A stretch of DNA of 5,716 nucleotides from Minisyncoccota bacterium (GCA_020052135.1 JAGVPS010000097.1:1-5716); one strand, 5' to 3'. Counted from the first letter of the stretch, positions 1 through 4,702 are shown. Program-made: numbers and translations. Notes: generated from the letters alone by a model not told the origin.

Positions 1-58
1 AATCCGAAAGAGGCAAAATGGCAATGATTTCTTTTATGCCGTTTGTTACCAGTATAAT

Positions 59-748
59 TTACTTAGATCTACTGTTTGAAATAACAGCCTCAATAACACT
101 AATTAAACTTTTTCTGTTCTCCTGTTTGAAATCATGATCTCCATGAACACTGATAATATATGTATTAAAAATTTTTAAGAGATCCGGTCCTTCCATTATT
201 TTATCTTCACCCGCACGAATAATTGTTAACTCCACATGTAAGGCTAGGTCGTTATATAATGTATAGATATCAGTAGTAAAACGTTCTTGCCAATAACTGG
301 ACGGAACGACGCTTACAGTCCCGTCACTTCGTACCCGCCTAGATGTTCCATTAAAATCTATTTGACTTGCTGAAAACTTTTTTTGTCTTTCTAGGACCGC
401 GTGTATGTCTGTGTGGAAAAAGGGTGACATCGATATTACTTTTCGGATTCCCTGCAGTTTTGCTTGCGCCACCATAATTGAACCTTGAGAGTGCGCAACT
501 ATATCAATAATGGAATTTGGATTTTTTTCACATGTTTTATCAATAACTGACTGTAGTATCTTAGTTTGTTCACTAAACGGTTTGACAAAAACCTCTTTTG
601 TCTCTGGGTTGATTTCATTATAGTCAAACATGATAGATTCGATGTTGTGGGAAGAAAGCATTTTAGCAATATCAGTAAATAGACCCAGAGAATCTTTTTC
701 AACTCCAAAGCCATGAGAGAAAATCACAATATGTTTTTGCGTGGTCAT
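59..748 (-). CDS. Alpha/beta hydrolase-fold protein (putative serine esterase/lipase)
   Basis: A 229-residue cytosolic protein with no signal peptide. It begins with a hydrophobic beta strand followed by HGFG (residues 12-15), the usual oxyanion-hole turn. The nucleophile elbow is AHSQG with Ser87, so Ala replaces the first Gly of GxSxG. The acid is probably Asp182 in AGEDK and the base His205 in HGDHDF, giving Ser-Asp-His in canonical order and spacing. The length suits a minimal hydrolase with a small lid (about 110-165). Family knowledge supports ester or related bond hydrolysis; the substrate cannot be read. The ATG at 748 is chosen because the protein fold starts directly after it and a TATAAT box lies 5 nt upstream, leaving no room for a ribosome binding site. 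A 111-bp repeat separates it from hicA, so it is probably its own transcription unit. Nothing ties it to the pilus genes. Confidence 0.85.
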   Translation of the reverse strand: MTTQKHIVIFSHGFGVEKDSLGLFTDIAKMLSSHNIESIMFDYNEINPETKEVFVKPFSEQTKILQSVIDKTCEKNPNSIIDIVAHSQGSIMVAQAKLQGIRKVISMSPFFHTDIHAVLERQKKFSASQIDFNGTSRRVRSDGTVSVVPSSYWQERFTTDIYTLYNDLALHVELTIIRAGEDKIMEGPDLLKIFNTYIISVHGDHDFKQENRKSLISVIEAVISNSRSK

Positions 749-753
749 TTTTT

Positions 754-759
754 ATTATA
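754..759 (-). promoter_or_regulatory. -10 box for the hydrolase gene, leaderless arrangement
   Basis: A perfect TATAAT on the minus strand ends 5 nt before the hydrolase ATG. Transcription would start at or next to the start codon. No convincing -35 is seen: the 17-19 bp position upstream falls in the edge of the 111-bp repeat and offers only GACGGC or GTGACG. Confidence 0.5.
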
Positions 760-775
760 CTAAACTTACGAGCTA

Positions 776-886
776 GGCCGTCACGAGCTATTTATCCTGA
801 GCTTGCCGAAGGAGAACCTACTAACAGCTTAGCCCAGTAAGGCTTTTTTAAGTAGTTTTAGTATACCAGATCGACACATCTCGAGC
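776..886. repeat. 111-bp direct repeat, copy A
   Basis: Matches 1453-1563 in the same orientation at a constant offset of 677 bp. Bases 776-860 are identical to 1453-1537, and the remaining 26 positions carry 5 substitutions (106/111 overall). It contains no gene. It includes the word CCTGAGCTTGCCGAAGG, which resembles short intergenic words I recall as common in many bacteria. It also holds a small imperfect hairpin: outer arms CTACT/AGTAG, inner arms AGCC/GGCT, followed on the plus strand by a T run. It sits between the hicA stop and the hydrolase promoter. Confidence 0.9.
826..850 (+). terminator. Weak terminator-like hairpin in repeat copy A
   Basis: On the plus strand, AGCC-cagtaa-GGCT is followed by six T. 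The stem is only 4 bp, with an outer CTACT/AGTAG pairing possible around it. It points against the flanking minus-strand genes, so if it works it would stop antisense transcription. The same structure is in copy B at about 1503-1527. Confidence 0.25.
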
Positions 887-913
887 ACATATTTTTTCTA
901 GAAAATAACTATA

Positions 914-930
914 TTTTCCCAAGAGGAAAA
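914..930. other. AT-rich hairpin just downstream of hicA
   Basis: TTTTCC (914-919) and GGAAAA (925-930) pair around a 5-base loop, 8 bp past the hicA stop. A second palindrome, TTTTCTAGAAAA, follows at 894-905. Neither has a good U tract on the minus strand. They could be a weak hicBA terminator or a 3'-end stabilising structure. Confidence 0.3.
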
Positions 931-938
931 ATACCTTA

Positions 939-1151
939 TCAGAAATTCTCCCATTCGTCGTTTGTAATTCCGGCTTGTCGTAGAATCTCGGCAACAAGAT
1001 GTTTTGAAATATCGTCCCGATGAGGATTGGGAATACGAACCTTGAGTTCTCCTTTTGTCATAAACAAATGACGGCCTCCTGAATAGGGGCCATCAAATCC
1101 GAGGCGACGGAATTTTTGTATAAGCCTCCTCCAAGAAATATTCTTAGGCAT
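939..1151 (-). CDS. hicA: HicA-family mRNA interferase toxin
   Basis: A 70-residue basic protein of the YcfA/HicA family, with a dsRNA-binding-like fold. The N terminus matches the family pattern of helix then GF. It is followed by SGGRHLFM, where His28 corresponds to the catalytic histidine of the family GSHH-type motif, then a basic strand (KVRIPNP) and the terminal helix ending in an AGIT turn. HicA toxins cleave mRNA, and the cognate HicB neutralises them. The length is typical, with no frameshift. The ATG overlaps the end of the upstream antitoxin gene by 8 nt, which implies translational coupling and fixes the start. The gene order is antitoxin first, the reverse of the classical hicAB arrangement but common among related modules. 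Intactness of the motif suggests an active toxin; activity itself is inferred. Confidence 0.85.
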   Translation of the reverse strand: MPKNISWRRLIQKFRRLGFDGPYSGGRHLFMTKGELKVRIPNPHRDDISKHLVAEILRQAGITNDEWENF

Positions 1152-1389
1152 TCTTTACAAGTTCGCGGCGATCGGTCTTGATCGAAAAACCTGGTACACG
1201 TTCCCGATTGCTTATTTTGAGTAACAGCCAATCTTCCAATACTTCTTGCAATTCTCTGCGGCAACCCTCCAGTGTTTTCGCATTTGCCCATACACCACGA
1301 AGGCTTGGAATATGCCCAAAATACGTTCCGTTTTTTAGGATTTTATACCGAGCCCCTTTTAATTTTTTAGAGATGTATTCGCTAAGCAT
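1144..1389 (-). CDS. hicB: HicB-family antitoxin, minimal form
   Basis: An 81-residue protein with the HicB N-terminal pattern: an opening strand (ARYKIL), NGTYFGHIPSLRGVWA (about 20-35), TLEGC at the start of the helix, and the long helix RRELQEVLEDWLLLKI (about 44-59). HicB binds and blocks HicA. Longer HicB proteins carry a C-terminal HTH or ribbon-helix-helix DNA-binding domain. Here only about 20 residues follow the core (RERVPGFSIKT...), so no recognisable DNA-binding domain exists. The ATG at 1389 lies 9 nt after a TATACT box, so its mRNA has almost no leader. The 3' end overlaps hicA by 8 nt. A perfect inverted repeat abuts the promoter, suggesting autoregulation, perhaps through another protein or through an atypical surface of the complex. 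Confidence 0.8.
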   Translation of the reverse strand: MLSEYISKKLKGARYKILKNGTYFGHIPSLRGVWANAKTLEGCRRELQEVLEDWLLLKISNRERVPGFSIKTDRRELVKNA

Positions 1390-1398
1390 ACTCTATAT

Positions 1399-1404
1399 AG
1401 TATA
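1399..1404 (-). promoter_or_regulatory. -10 box of the hicBA promoter
   Basis: TATACT on the minus strand, 9 nt upstream of the hicB ATG, predicts a start point within a few bases of the codon. No good TTGACA match exists at the 16-18 bp position because the inverted repeat fills that region. Confidence 0.5.
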
Positions 1405-1428
1405 ACACAAATCTAGTGAATTTGTGTT
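1404..1428. promoter_or_regulatory. Candidate operator: 9-bp perfect inverted repeat at the hicBA promoter
   Basis: AACACAAAT (1404-1412) and ATTTGTGTT (1420-1428) are perfect inverted arms around the 7-bp spacer CTAGTGA. The repeat runs from the -10 box into the -35 region of hicBA, so a bound dimer would block RNA polymerase. No T run follows, so a terminator is unlikely. The location is typical for toxin-antitoxin autoregulation; the binding protein is not known. Confidence 0.55.
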
Positions 1429-1435
1429 GATTTTC

Positions 1436-1453
1436 TCATTCCGTCCGGAGCTG
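1436..1453. repeat. 18-bp repeat shared with the tRNA-Gln 3' end (distal copy)
   Basis: TCATTCCGTCCGGAGCTG is identical to 2702-2719, same orientation. At the other copy the last three bases are the 3' end of tRNA-Gln. Its last base is the first base of 111-bp repeat copy B, so the two elements abut. A candidate attachment-site half or a dispersed repeat. Confidence 0.6.
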
Positions 1454-1563
1454 GCCGTCACGAGCTATTTATCCTGAGCTTGCCGAAGGAGAACCTACTA
1501 ACAGCTTAGCCCAGTAAGGCTTTTTTAAGTAGTTTTACTATATCAGATCGACGCAACTTGAGC
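1453..1563. repeat. 111-bp direct repeat, copy B
   Basis: Second copy of the element at 776-886. It lies between the stop of the nuclease-like gene (1569) and the hicBA operator/promoter (1428). The first 85 bp are identical to copy A. The 5 differences at the right end leave a TGnTATAnT pattern readable on the minus strand in both copies (TGGTATACT in A, TGATATAGT in B). The terminator-like hairpin is present as in copy A. Confidence 0.9.
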
Positions 1564-1568
1564 GTCTA

Positions 1569-2003
1569 CTATCTAATCAAAATTCTTGCTTGTAGAGCAC
1601 GGTCTCTCTTTAATTTTCTAATCAATAGTTTTGATAATTTATTAAAAGTGATTGTTTTAATTCCTAATTCTCGAAGTGCGATAGCTCGCCATGACAAGCC
1701 AGTGAACTGTTTTTCTGCAATTCTATCAGTGAATATAATGACTTTATTCCTTTTCTTATTATTTCGAGCTGCAAGAAAAAGCTTTATTGCATCGTTCATT
1801 ACTTTATACAATTGAGCCGGTTTTAACTTGCCAGTGTGAGCATAAACCTCATAATAGCCTGCACGATTTTTGCCATCTATATCAACATATGCGCCCTTCT
1901 TTAGGGAAGTATGTTTACCGCTCTCAAGTTTGAGTTTTTTCAAAATAAACTTCTCAATTTCTAGTTGAGTTTTACTATCTGATGGATGTTGGTTTTTATG
2001 CAT
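1569..2003 (-). CDS. Small basic hypothetical protein, possible PD-(D/E)XK-like nuclease fold
   Basis: A 144-residue soluble, lysine-rich protein. A variable N-terminal helix (13-27) is followed by a core with acidic strand YVDID (39-43), then YYEVYAHTGKLK (50-61) and a helix containing Qxx-KV-xx-DA-xKL (64-75). Next come a hydrophobic strand KVIIFTD (87-93), a SWRAIALRELGI motif (104-115) and a final strand. I recall a conserved bacterial family with the pattern E-x-x-A-H-x-G-x-x-K...Q-x-x-K-V-x-x-D-A-x-K-L...W-R-x-x-A-L. The D...E layout resembles PD-(D/E)XK nucleases, although the ExK lysine is here Tyr54; Lys59 or Lys67 could substitute. The fold assignment is inference. The ATG at 2003 is the only good start; no Shine-Dalgarno is seen. 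It lies 54 nt behind the membrane-protein gene and is probably cotranscribed with it. Confidence 0.6.
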   Translation of the reverse strand: MHKNQHPSDSKTQLEIEKFILKKLKLESGKHTSLKKGAYVDIDGKNRAGYYEVYAHTGKLKPAQLYKVMNDAIKLFLAARNNKKRNKVIIFTDRIAEKQFTGLSWRAIALRELGIKTITFNKLSKLLIRKLKRDRALQARILIR

Positions 2004-2057
2004 AAATATAAATGATTTTTCAACGCGTCTCGCGCGGCTCTAGTTTGCTACTTCTAT

Positions 2058-2582
2058 TTATGGTGTTTTCTGTTCGAGATATGTTTGATAATCTTTTATA
2101 TACTTATAGAGTCCATTTAGTCCGCTGTAGCGATTAGGAGAATTTTTCCTCAAAATCTGAAGATATGCCTGAACCTCTTTATTTTCGAAAGTATTGGCAA
2201 TATAAAAATAAAAGAATGAATAGACTATGTCACCATTAATAAACTTTCTTCCGGCAACTAGACTTAATTGATTGAAGAGCGAGATATACTCCTTTAACTC
2301 CTCATCGGAAAATTTTCCACCACTCAGTTTCAAGATTTTCTCACCCCTCACTATACTGTCGTATATTTGACCATTAACACCGGTTGTCAGCTCTTTCTTG
2401 AACTCTCTCAAAAATTGAATCTCCTGCAGAGATTGGTCTTTGGCTTGGTTATGCGCAATATTTCCTAATTGAATTCCACCAAAGACTAGACCCCCGATAA
2501 TAGAAACAAATTGCAGAATCTCTAATGTTCGGGAGACATATATCCATTTGCCCACAGCATTTTCTGACTTTGCTTCTTTCAT
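2058..2582 (-). CDS. Membrane-anchored hypothetical protein (DUF4760-like)
   Basis: A 174-residue protein with a short basic N terminus and one hydrophobic segment (about 20-40, rich in Ile/Gly/Val). A mostly helical domain of about 130 residues follows, with the pattern QSLQEIQFLREF...FSDEELKEYISLFNQLSLVAGRKFINGDIVYSFF split across 51-124. This layout, one N-terminal TM and then helices with an LxxYLxxFxxxA-like core, resembles DUF4760 proteins, whose function is unknown. Without a search this is tentative. No catalytic motif is visible. The C-terminal domain could face either side of the membrane; the basic start suggests N-in, which would place the bulk outside. No clear promoter is seen before the ATG at 2582. 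It appears to lead a two-gene unit with the nuclease-like gene. Confidence 0.65.
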   Translation of the reverse strand: MKEAKSENAVGKWIYVSRTLEILQFVSIIGGLVFGGIQLGNIAHNQAKDQSLQEIQFLREFKKELTTGVNGQIYDSIVRGEKILKLSGGKFSDEELKEYISLFNQLSLVAGRKFINGDIVYSFFYFYIANTFENKEVQAYLQILRKNSPNRYSGLNGLYKYIKDYQTYLEQKTP

Positions 2583-2666
2583 TCTATTTAAATTGAATTT
2601 GGTTGCGCTATGTATCTCGAGCGGGATAAACTAGCACGAGTTGGCTGCGGGACCCTCCTTCGTATA

Positions 2667-2686
2667 ACTACGGACGGGCAAGCAGG
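2667..2686. repeat. 20-bp dispersed repeat, intergenic copy
   Basis: A 20-bp sequence beginning ACTACGGACGGGC is identical to 3354-3373. Here it is in the spacer between the tRNA and the membrane-protein gene. A small hairpin TTCGTA-taac-TACGGA (2659-2674) overlaps it, as expected for a REP-like palindromic unit. Confidence 0.75.
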
Positions 2687-2701
2687 AAATTTCAATTCGA
2701 A

Positions 2702-2719
2702 TCATTCCGTCCGGAGCTG
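2702..2719. repeat. 18-bp repeat at the tRNA-Gln 3' end (proximal copy)
   Basis: Identical to 1436-1453 in the same orientation. It covers the last three nucleotides of the tRNA gene (2717-2719) and 15 bp of its 3' flank. tRNA 3' ends are the classic target for site-specific integrases, but the overlap here is short and no integrase gene is in view. Confidence 0.6.
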
Positions 2720-2788
2720 CCGGGCTAGGGCTCGAACCTAGATGACATGATTCAGAGTCATGTATCCTACCGATTAGATGACCCGGCA
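2717..2788 (-). tRNA. tRNA-Gln (anticodon CTG)
   Basis: A full 72-nt cloverleaf. Acceptor TGCCGGG/CCCGGCA is 7 bp; positions 8-9 are TC, as in E. coli tRNA-Gln. The D arm runs ATC...GAT with GG in the loop. Anticodon stem CATGA/TCATG is 5 bp with loop CTCTGAA, so the anticodon is CTG, reading CAG. The variable loop is 4 nt, and the T arm is CTAGG/CCTAG around TTCGAGC. The U1-A72 pair and discriminator G73 fit glutamine identity. CCA is not encoded; the flank reads CTCC, so a CCA-adding enzyme is required. The acceptor helix continues for 5 more perfect pairs into the flanks (GGAGC with GCTCC, including G73), which is unusual. It has its own promoter at 2820-2848. Confidence 0.95.
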
Positions 2789-2819
2789 GCTCCAGAAACA
2801 ATGTTGCTATGTAGCGGTA

Positions 2820-2848
2820 AATATAGCCTGAATTCTGTCATTTTTCAA
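2820..2848 (-). promoter_or_regulatory. Promoter of tRNA-Gln
   Basis: On the minus strand, TTGAAA (2848-2843), 17-bp spacer, TATATT (2825-2820). Each box is one base from consensus and the spacing is optimal. The predicted start leaves a leader of about 25 nt before the tRNA. It overlaps the divergent promoter of the plus-strand gene. Confidence 0.7.
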
Positions 2849-2863
2849 ATTTTGGTATATAAT
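2835..2863 (+). promoter_or_regulatory. Promoter of the His-rich membrane protein / pil gene cluster, leaderless
   Basis: CTGTCA (2835-2840), 17-bp spacer, perfect TATAAT (2858-2863), and only 7 nt to the ATG at 2871. The start point therefore coincides with the start codon and no Shine-Dalgarno is possible. The -35 side interlocks with the tRNA promoter over 2835-2848. Confidence 0.7.
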
Positions 2864-2870
2864 TGAAACC

Positions 2871-3383
2871 ATGAACAAAAACAAATCCGGATGGGTTATT
2901 GGCGCCATTGTAGTGGTTCTCCTTATCGCTCTTTTTATCCTTTCCCGGTTCACTAATCCAAAAAGTGTGCTTGCTAAGCAATGGAATGAGGCAGGAATTG
3001 AATGTATTAATGAAGCGACCGCACGATTGCAAACGCATATCCACCCCCTCCTTAGGATTTCAGTTGATGGCGTAAATGAACTGGTACCGGCAGAGCTAGG
3101 CATTATTCCCAATTGCACCGCAGAGCTCCATACACACGATGGGAACGGCACGATTCATCTCGAATCCACACGCCCGAACGCGTCCTTCATGCTGAAGGAC
3201 TTCTTCACGGTCTGGGGTAAAACAATTGACCGCGAAGGATACGACCTTATGATGATTGTAGACGGGACACCGAATATGGAGCTTGGAGAACTTGTTATGA
3301 AGGATCACCAAGAGATTCAGCTTTCGTATGCGAAGCGACCCGCCTCTGCCGAGACTACGGACGGGCAAGCAGGCGACCAGTAA
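2871..3383 (+). CDS. Membrane-anchored conserved protein with HxH and HTHD motifs, function unknown
   Basis: A 170-residue protein with the basic start MNKNKSGW and one hydrophobic segment (8-25), with no cleavage site that I trust, so it is probably a signal anchor with the domain outside. The domain carries HIHP (56-59), IPNC with Cys82, ELHTHDGNGTIHLES (85-99) and FFTVWG (111-116). His56, His58, His87, His89, Asp90, His96 and Cys45/Cys82 are candidate metal or redox residues. I recognise this pattern (HxH, PAxLGI, LHTHDxxGxIHxES, FxxWG) from hypothetical proteins in CPR and other prokaryotes; no biochemical function is known to me. The last 14 or so residues (PASAETTDGQAGD...) are encoded by a REP-like repeat and look like a recent addition. 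It is first in a unit with pilB 44 nt downstream and has its own promoter. Confidence 0.8.
   Translation: MNKNKSGWVIGAIVVVLLIALFILSRFTNPKSVLAKQWNEAGIECINEATARLQTHIHPLLRISVDGVNELVPAELGIIPNCTAELHTHDGNGTIHLESTRPNASFMLKDFFTVWGKTIDREGYDLMMIVDGTPNMELGELVMKDHQEIQLSYAKRPASAETTDGQAGDQ
3341..3375. repeat. REP-like palindromic element inside the 3' end of the gene at 2871
   Basis: Outer arms CGCCT (3341-3345)/AGGCG (3371-3375) and inner TGCC (3347-3350)/GGCA (3364-3367). It contains the 20-bp repeat (3354-3373) identical to 2667-2686. It encodes the C-terminal tail of the protein in frame up to the stop at 3381. Confidence 0.65.
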
Positions 3384-3396
3384 TTAGCGTTATGAG

Positions 3397-3418
3397 CCCT
3401 GTCTGCCGGTAGGCAGGG
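3397..3418 (+). promoter_or_regulatory. Hairpin in front of pilB
   Basis: CCCTGTCT and AGGCAGGG form an 8-bp stem (one G-T pair) around GCCGGT. No U tract follows, so it is not a terminator. The 3' arm holds AGGG, 9 nt before the pilB ATG and the only Shine-Dalgarno-like sequence there. AGGG can instead pair with CCCT at 3424-3427 next to the ATG. It may tune translation, or may simply be another dispersed palindrome. Confidence 0.5.
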
Positions 3419-3427
3419 ATTTACCCT

Positions 3428-4702
3428 ATGCCAAGAAATACAGATACAACCAAAGAACCCGAAGAGAAGCATACGCACGCAGACAGCGCAGAGGGCGTAA
3501 CTAAAGCGCTTGAGGGAAGCGCGAATCAAATCTCCATTATTCGGCTTGTGGACAACCTTATTTCAAGCGCCTATGAGCTTCGGGCATCGGACGTGCATAT
3601 AGACCCTGAGGATAAAGAAATACGTGTGCGTTTTAGAATTGACGGCGTGCTCCACGACAACTTCATTATTCCGAAGGAATTACACTCGGAAATTATTACC
3701 CGCATTAAAATCCTCTCTGCGCTTCGTACCGATGAACATGCCGCAGCTCAAGACGGTCGGTTTAAGATAGCGATTGCCGGACATAACCAATTTATTGATG
3801 TGCGCGTTTCAATCGCCCCAACCTATTACGGGGAAAACTGTGTGATGCGGCTTTTGGCAGGAGCTTCGGAAGAACTATCGCTTGAATCACTCGGTTACTC
3901 TAAATTCAATCTCGAAAAAGTGAACCGCGCGATGAAAAAGCCCTACGGTCTCATTCTCGCAACTGGTCCCACGGGATCCGGTAAAACTACTTCGCTCTAC
4001 GCCATTTTAAAAAAATTGAATACTAAGGATGTCTCCATTATTACGGTTGAGGACCCTATCGAGTACTCCATCCAGGGTATTGACCAGATACAGGTGAATC
4101 CACATACGGGACTTACGTTCGCGCAGGGGCTTCGGTTTATTCTCCGGCAAGACCCGAACATTATTATGGTCGGTGAAATCCGAGACAATGAAACTGCTTC
4201 TATTGCCGTAAACGCGGCTATGACCGGCCACTTAGTGCTCTCCACATTGCACACAAACGATGCGGCGACGACACTGCCCCGGCTTCTTGACATGGGAGTG
4301 GAGCCGTTCCTCATCACCTCAACCGTGAATGTGGCAATCGGACAACGCTTGGTGCGAACGCTCTGCCCTGATTGTAAGGTGGAACGGGAGCTTTCCGAGG
4401 GCCAGCTTGAAAGCTTGAAGGGTTTCGCGCCTGCAGAATTTTTGAAAGGAAGCCAGAATTTTTCTGTTGGCATCGGCTGTAAGAAGTGTGATATGTCCGG
4501 CTTTAAGGGACGCATCGGCATCCACGAGGTTTTGGAAATCACCGATGAAATTCGTGAACTTATTATGAAACGCGCGAATTCAAAAGAGGTTCGAGACGTA
4601 GCCATTAAAAACGGCATGATTACTATGCTCCAAGACGGTTTGGAGAAAGCGCGTGCGGGACTCACAACAATTGAGGAAGTGCTGAGGGTGTTCCATGAAT
4701 GA
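3428..4702 (+). CDS. pilB: Type IV pilus assembly ATPase PilB (GspE/PilB family), short form
   Basis: A 424-residue cytoplasmic hexameric ATPase that powers pilus extension by turning the PilC platform. After a disordered charged N terminus (1-33) the N2 domain starts at about 36 (SDVHIDP at 54-60, RFRIDGVLHD at 68-77). The ATPase core has Walker A GPTGSGKTT (180-188, Lys186), Asp box VEDPIEY (207-213), Walker B IIMVGEIRD (245-253, Glu250) and His box HLVLSTLHTND (268-278). A zinc site is formed by Cys313/Cys316 and Cys351/Cys354, which distinguishes PilB/GspE from PilT. All catalytic motifs are intact. Usual PilB proteins are about 560 residues with an N1 domain; here that domain is absent. 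GspE of a type II system is the alternative, but a CPR context favours pili. The ATG at 3428 is preceded by a weak AGGG. pilC follows after 69 nt. Confidence 0.95.
   Translation: MPRNTDTTKEPEEKHTHADSAEGVTKALEGSANQISIIRLVDNLISSAYELRASDVHIDPEDKEIRVRFRIDGVLHDNFIIPKELHSEIITRIKILSALRTDEHAAAQDGRFKIAIAGHNQFIDVRVSIAPTYYGENCVMRLLAGASEELSLESLGYSKFNLEKVNRAMKKPYGLILATGPTGSGKTTSLYAILKKLNTKDVSIITVEDPIEYSIQGIDQIQVNPHTGLTFAQGLRFILRQDPNIIMVGEIRDNETASIAVNAAMTGHLVLSTLHTNDAATTLPRLLDMGVEPFLITSTVNVAIGQRLVRTLCPDCKVERELSEGQLESLKGFAPAEFLKGSQNFSVGIGCKKCDMSGFKGRIGIHEVLEITDEIRELIMKRANSKEVRDVAIKNGMITMLQDGLEKARAGLTTIEEVLRVFHE

Noticed and set aside
1..58. Minus-strand frame continuing in phase after the hydrolase stop (IILVTNGIKEIIAILPLSD).
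   Set aside because: It looks protein-like but has no ATG and only about 19 codons are visible, so readthrough, a frameshifted gene and chance cannot be told apart.
3..137. Plus-strand open frame from the left edge with an ATG at 18 after GAGGCAAA.
   Set aside because: Most of it is antisense to the hydrolase and the peptide is hydrophobic without a recognisable motif. No gene is supported in 1-58, though the end of a gene outside the window cannot be excluded.
776..1563. Repeats as a CRISPR array or an insertion sequence.
   Set aside because: Only two copies 677 bp apart with genes between them, no transposase, and no terminal inverted repeats or target-site duplication that I can see.
1558..1815. 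Plus-strand frame of 85 codons over the nuclease-like gene.
   Set aside because: Antisense shadow; the minus-strand frame has family-like motifs and this one has none.
2583..2620. Promoter for the membrane-protein gene at 2582.
   Set aside because: TTAAAT and TAAATA lie close to the ATG but no -35 at suitable spacing is convincing.
2641..2660. TTGGCTGCGGGAC, which on the minus strand reads like a tRNA 3' end (CCCGCAGCCA).
   Set aside because: No T-arm TTCRA or anticodon arm precedes it; a REP-like repeat occupies that place. A tRNA remnant is possible but cannot be supported.
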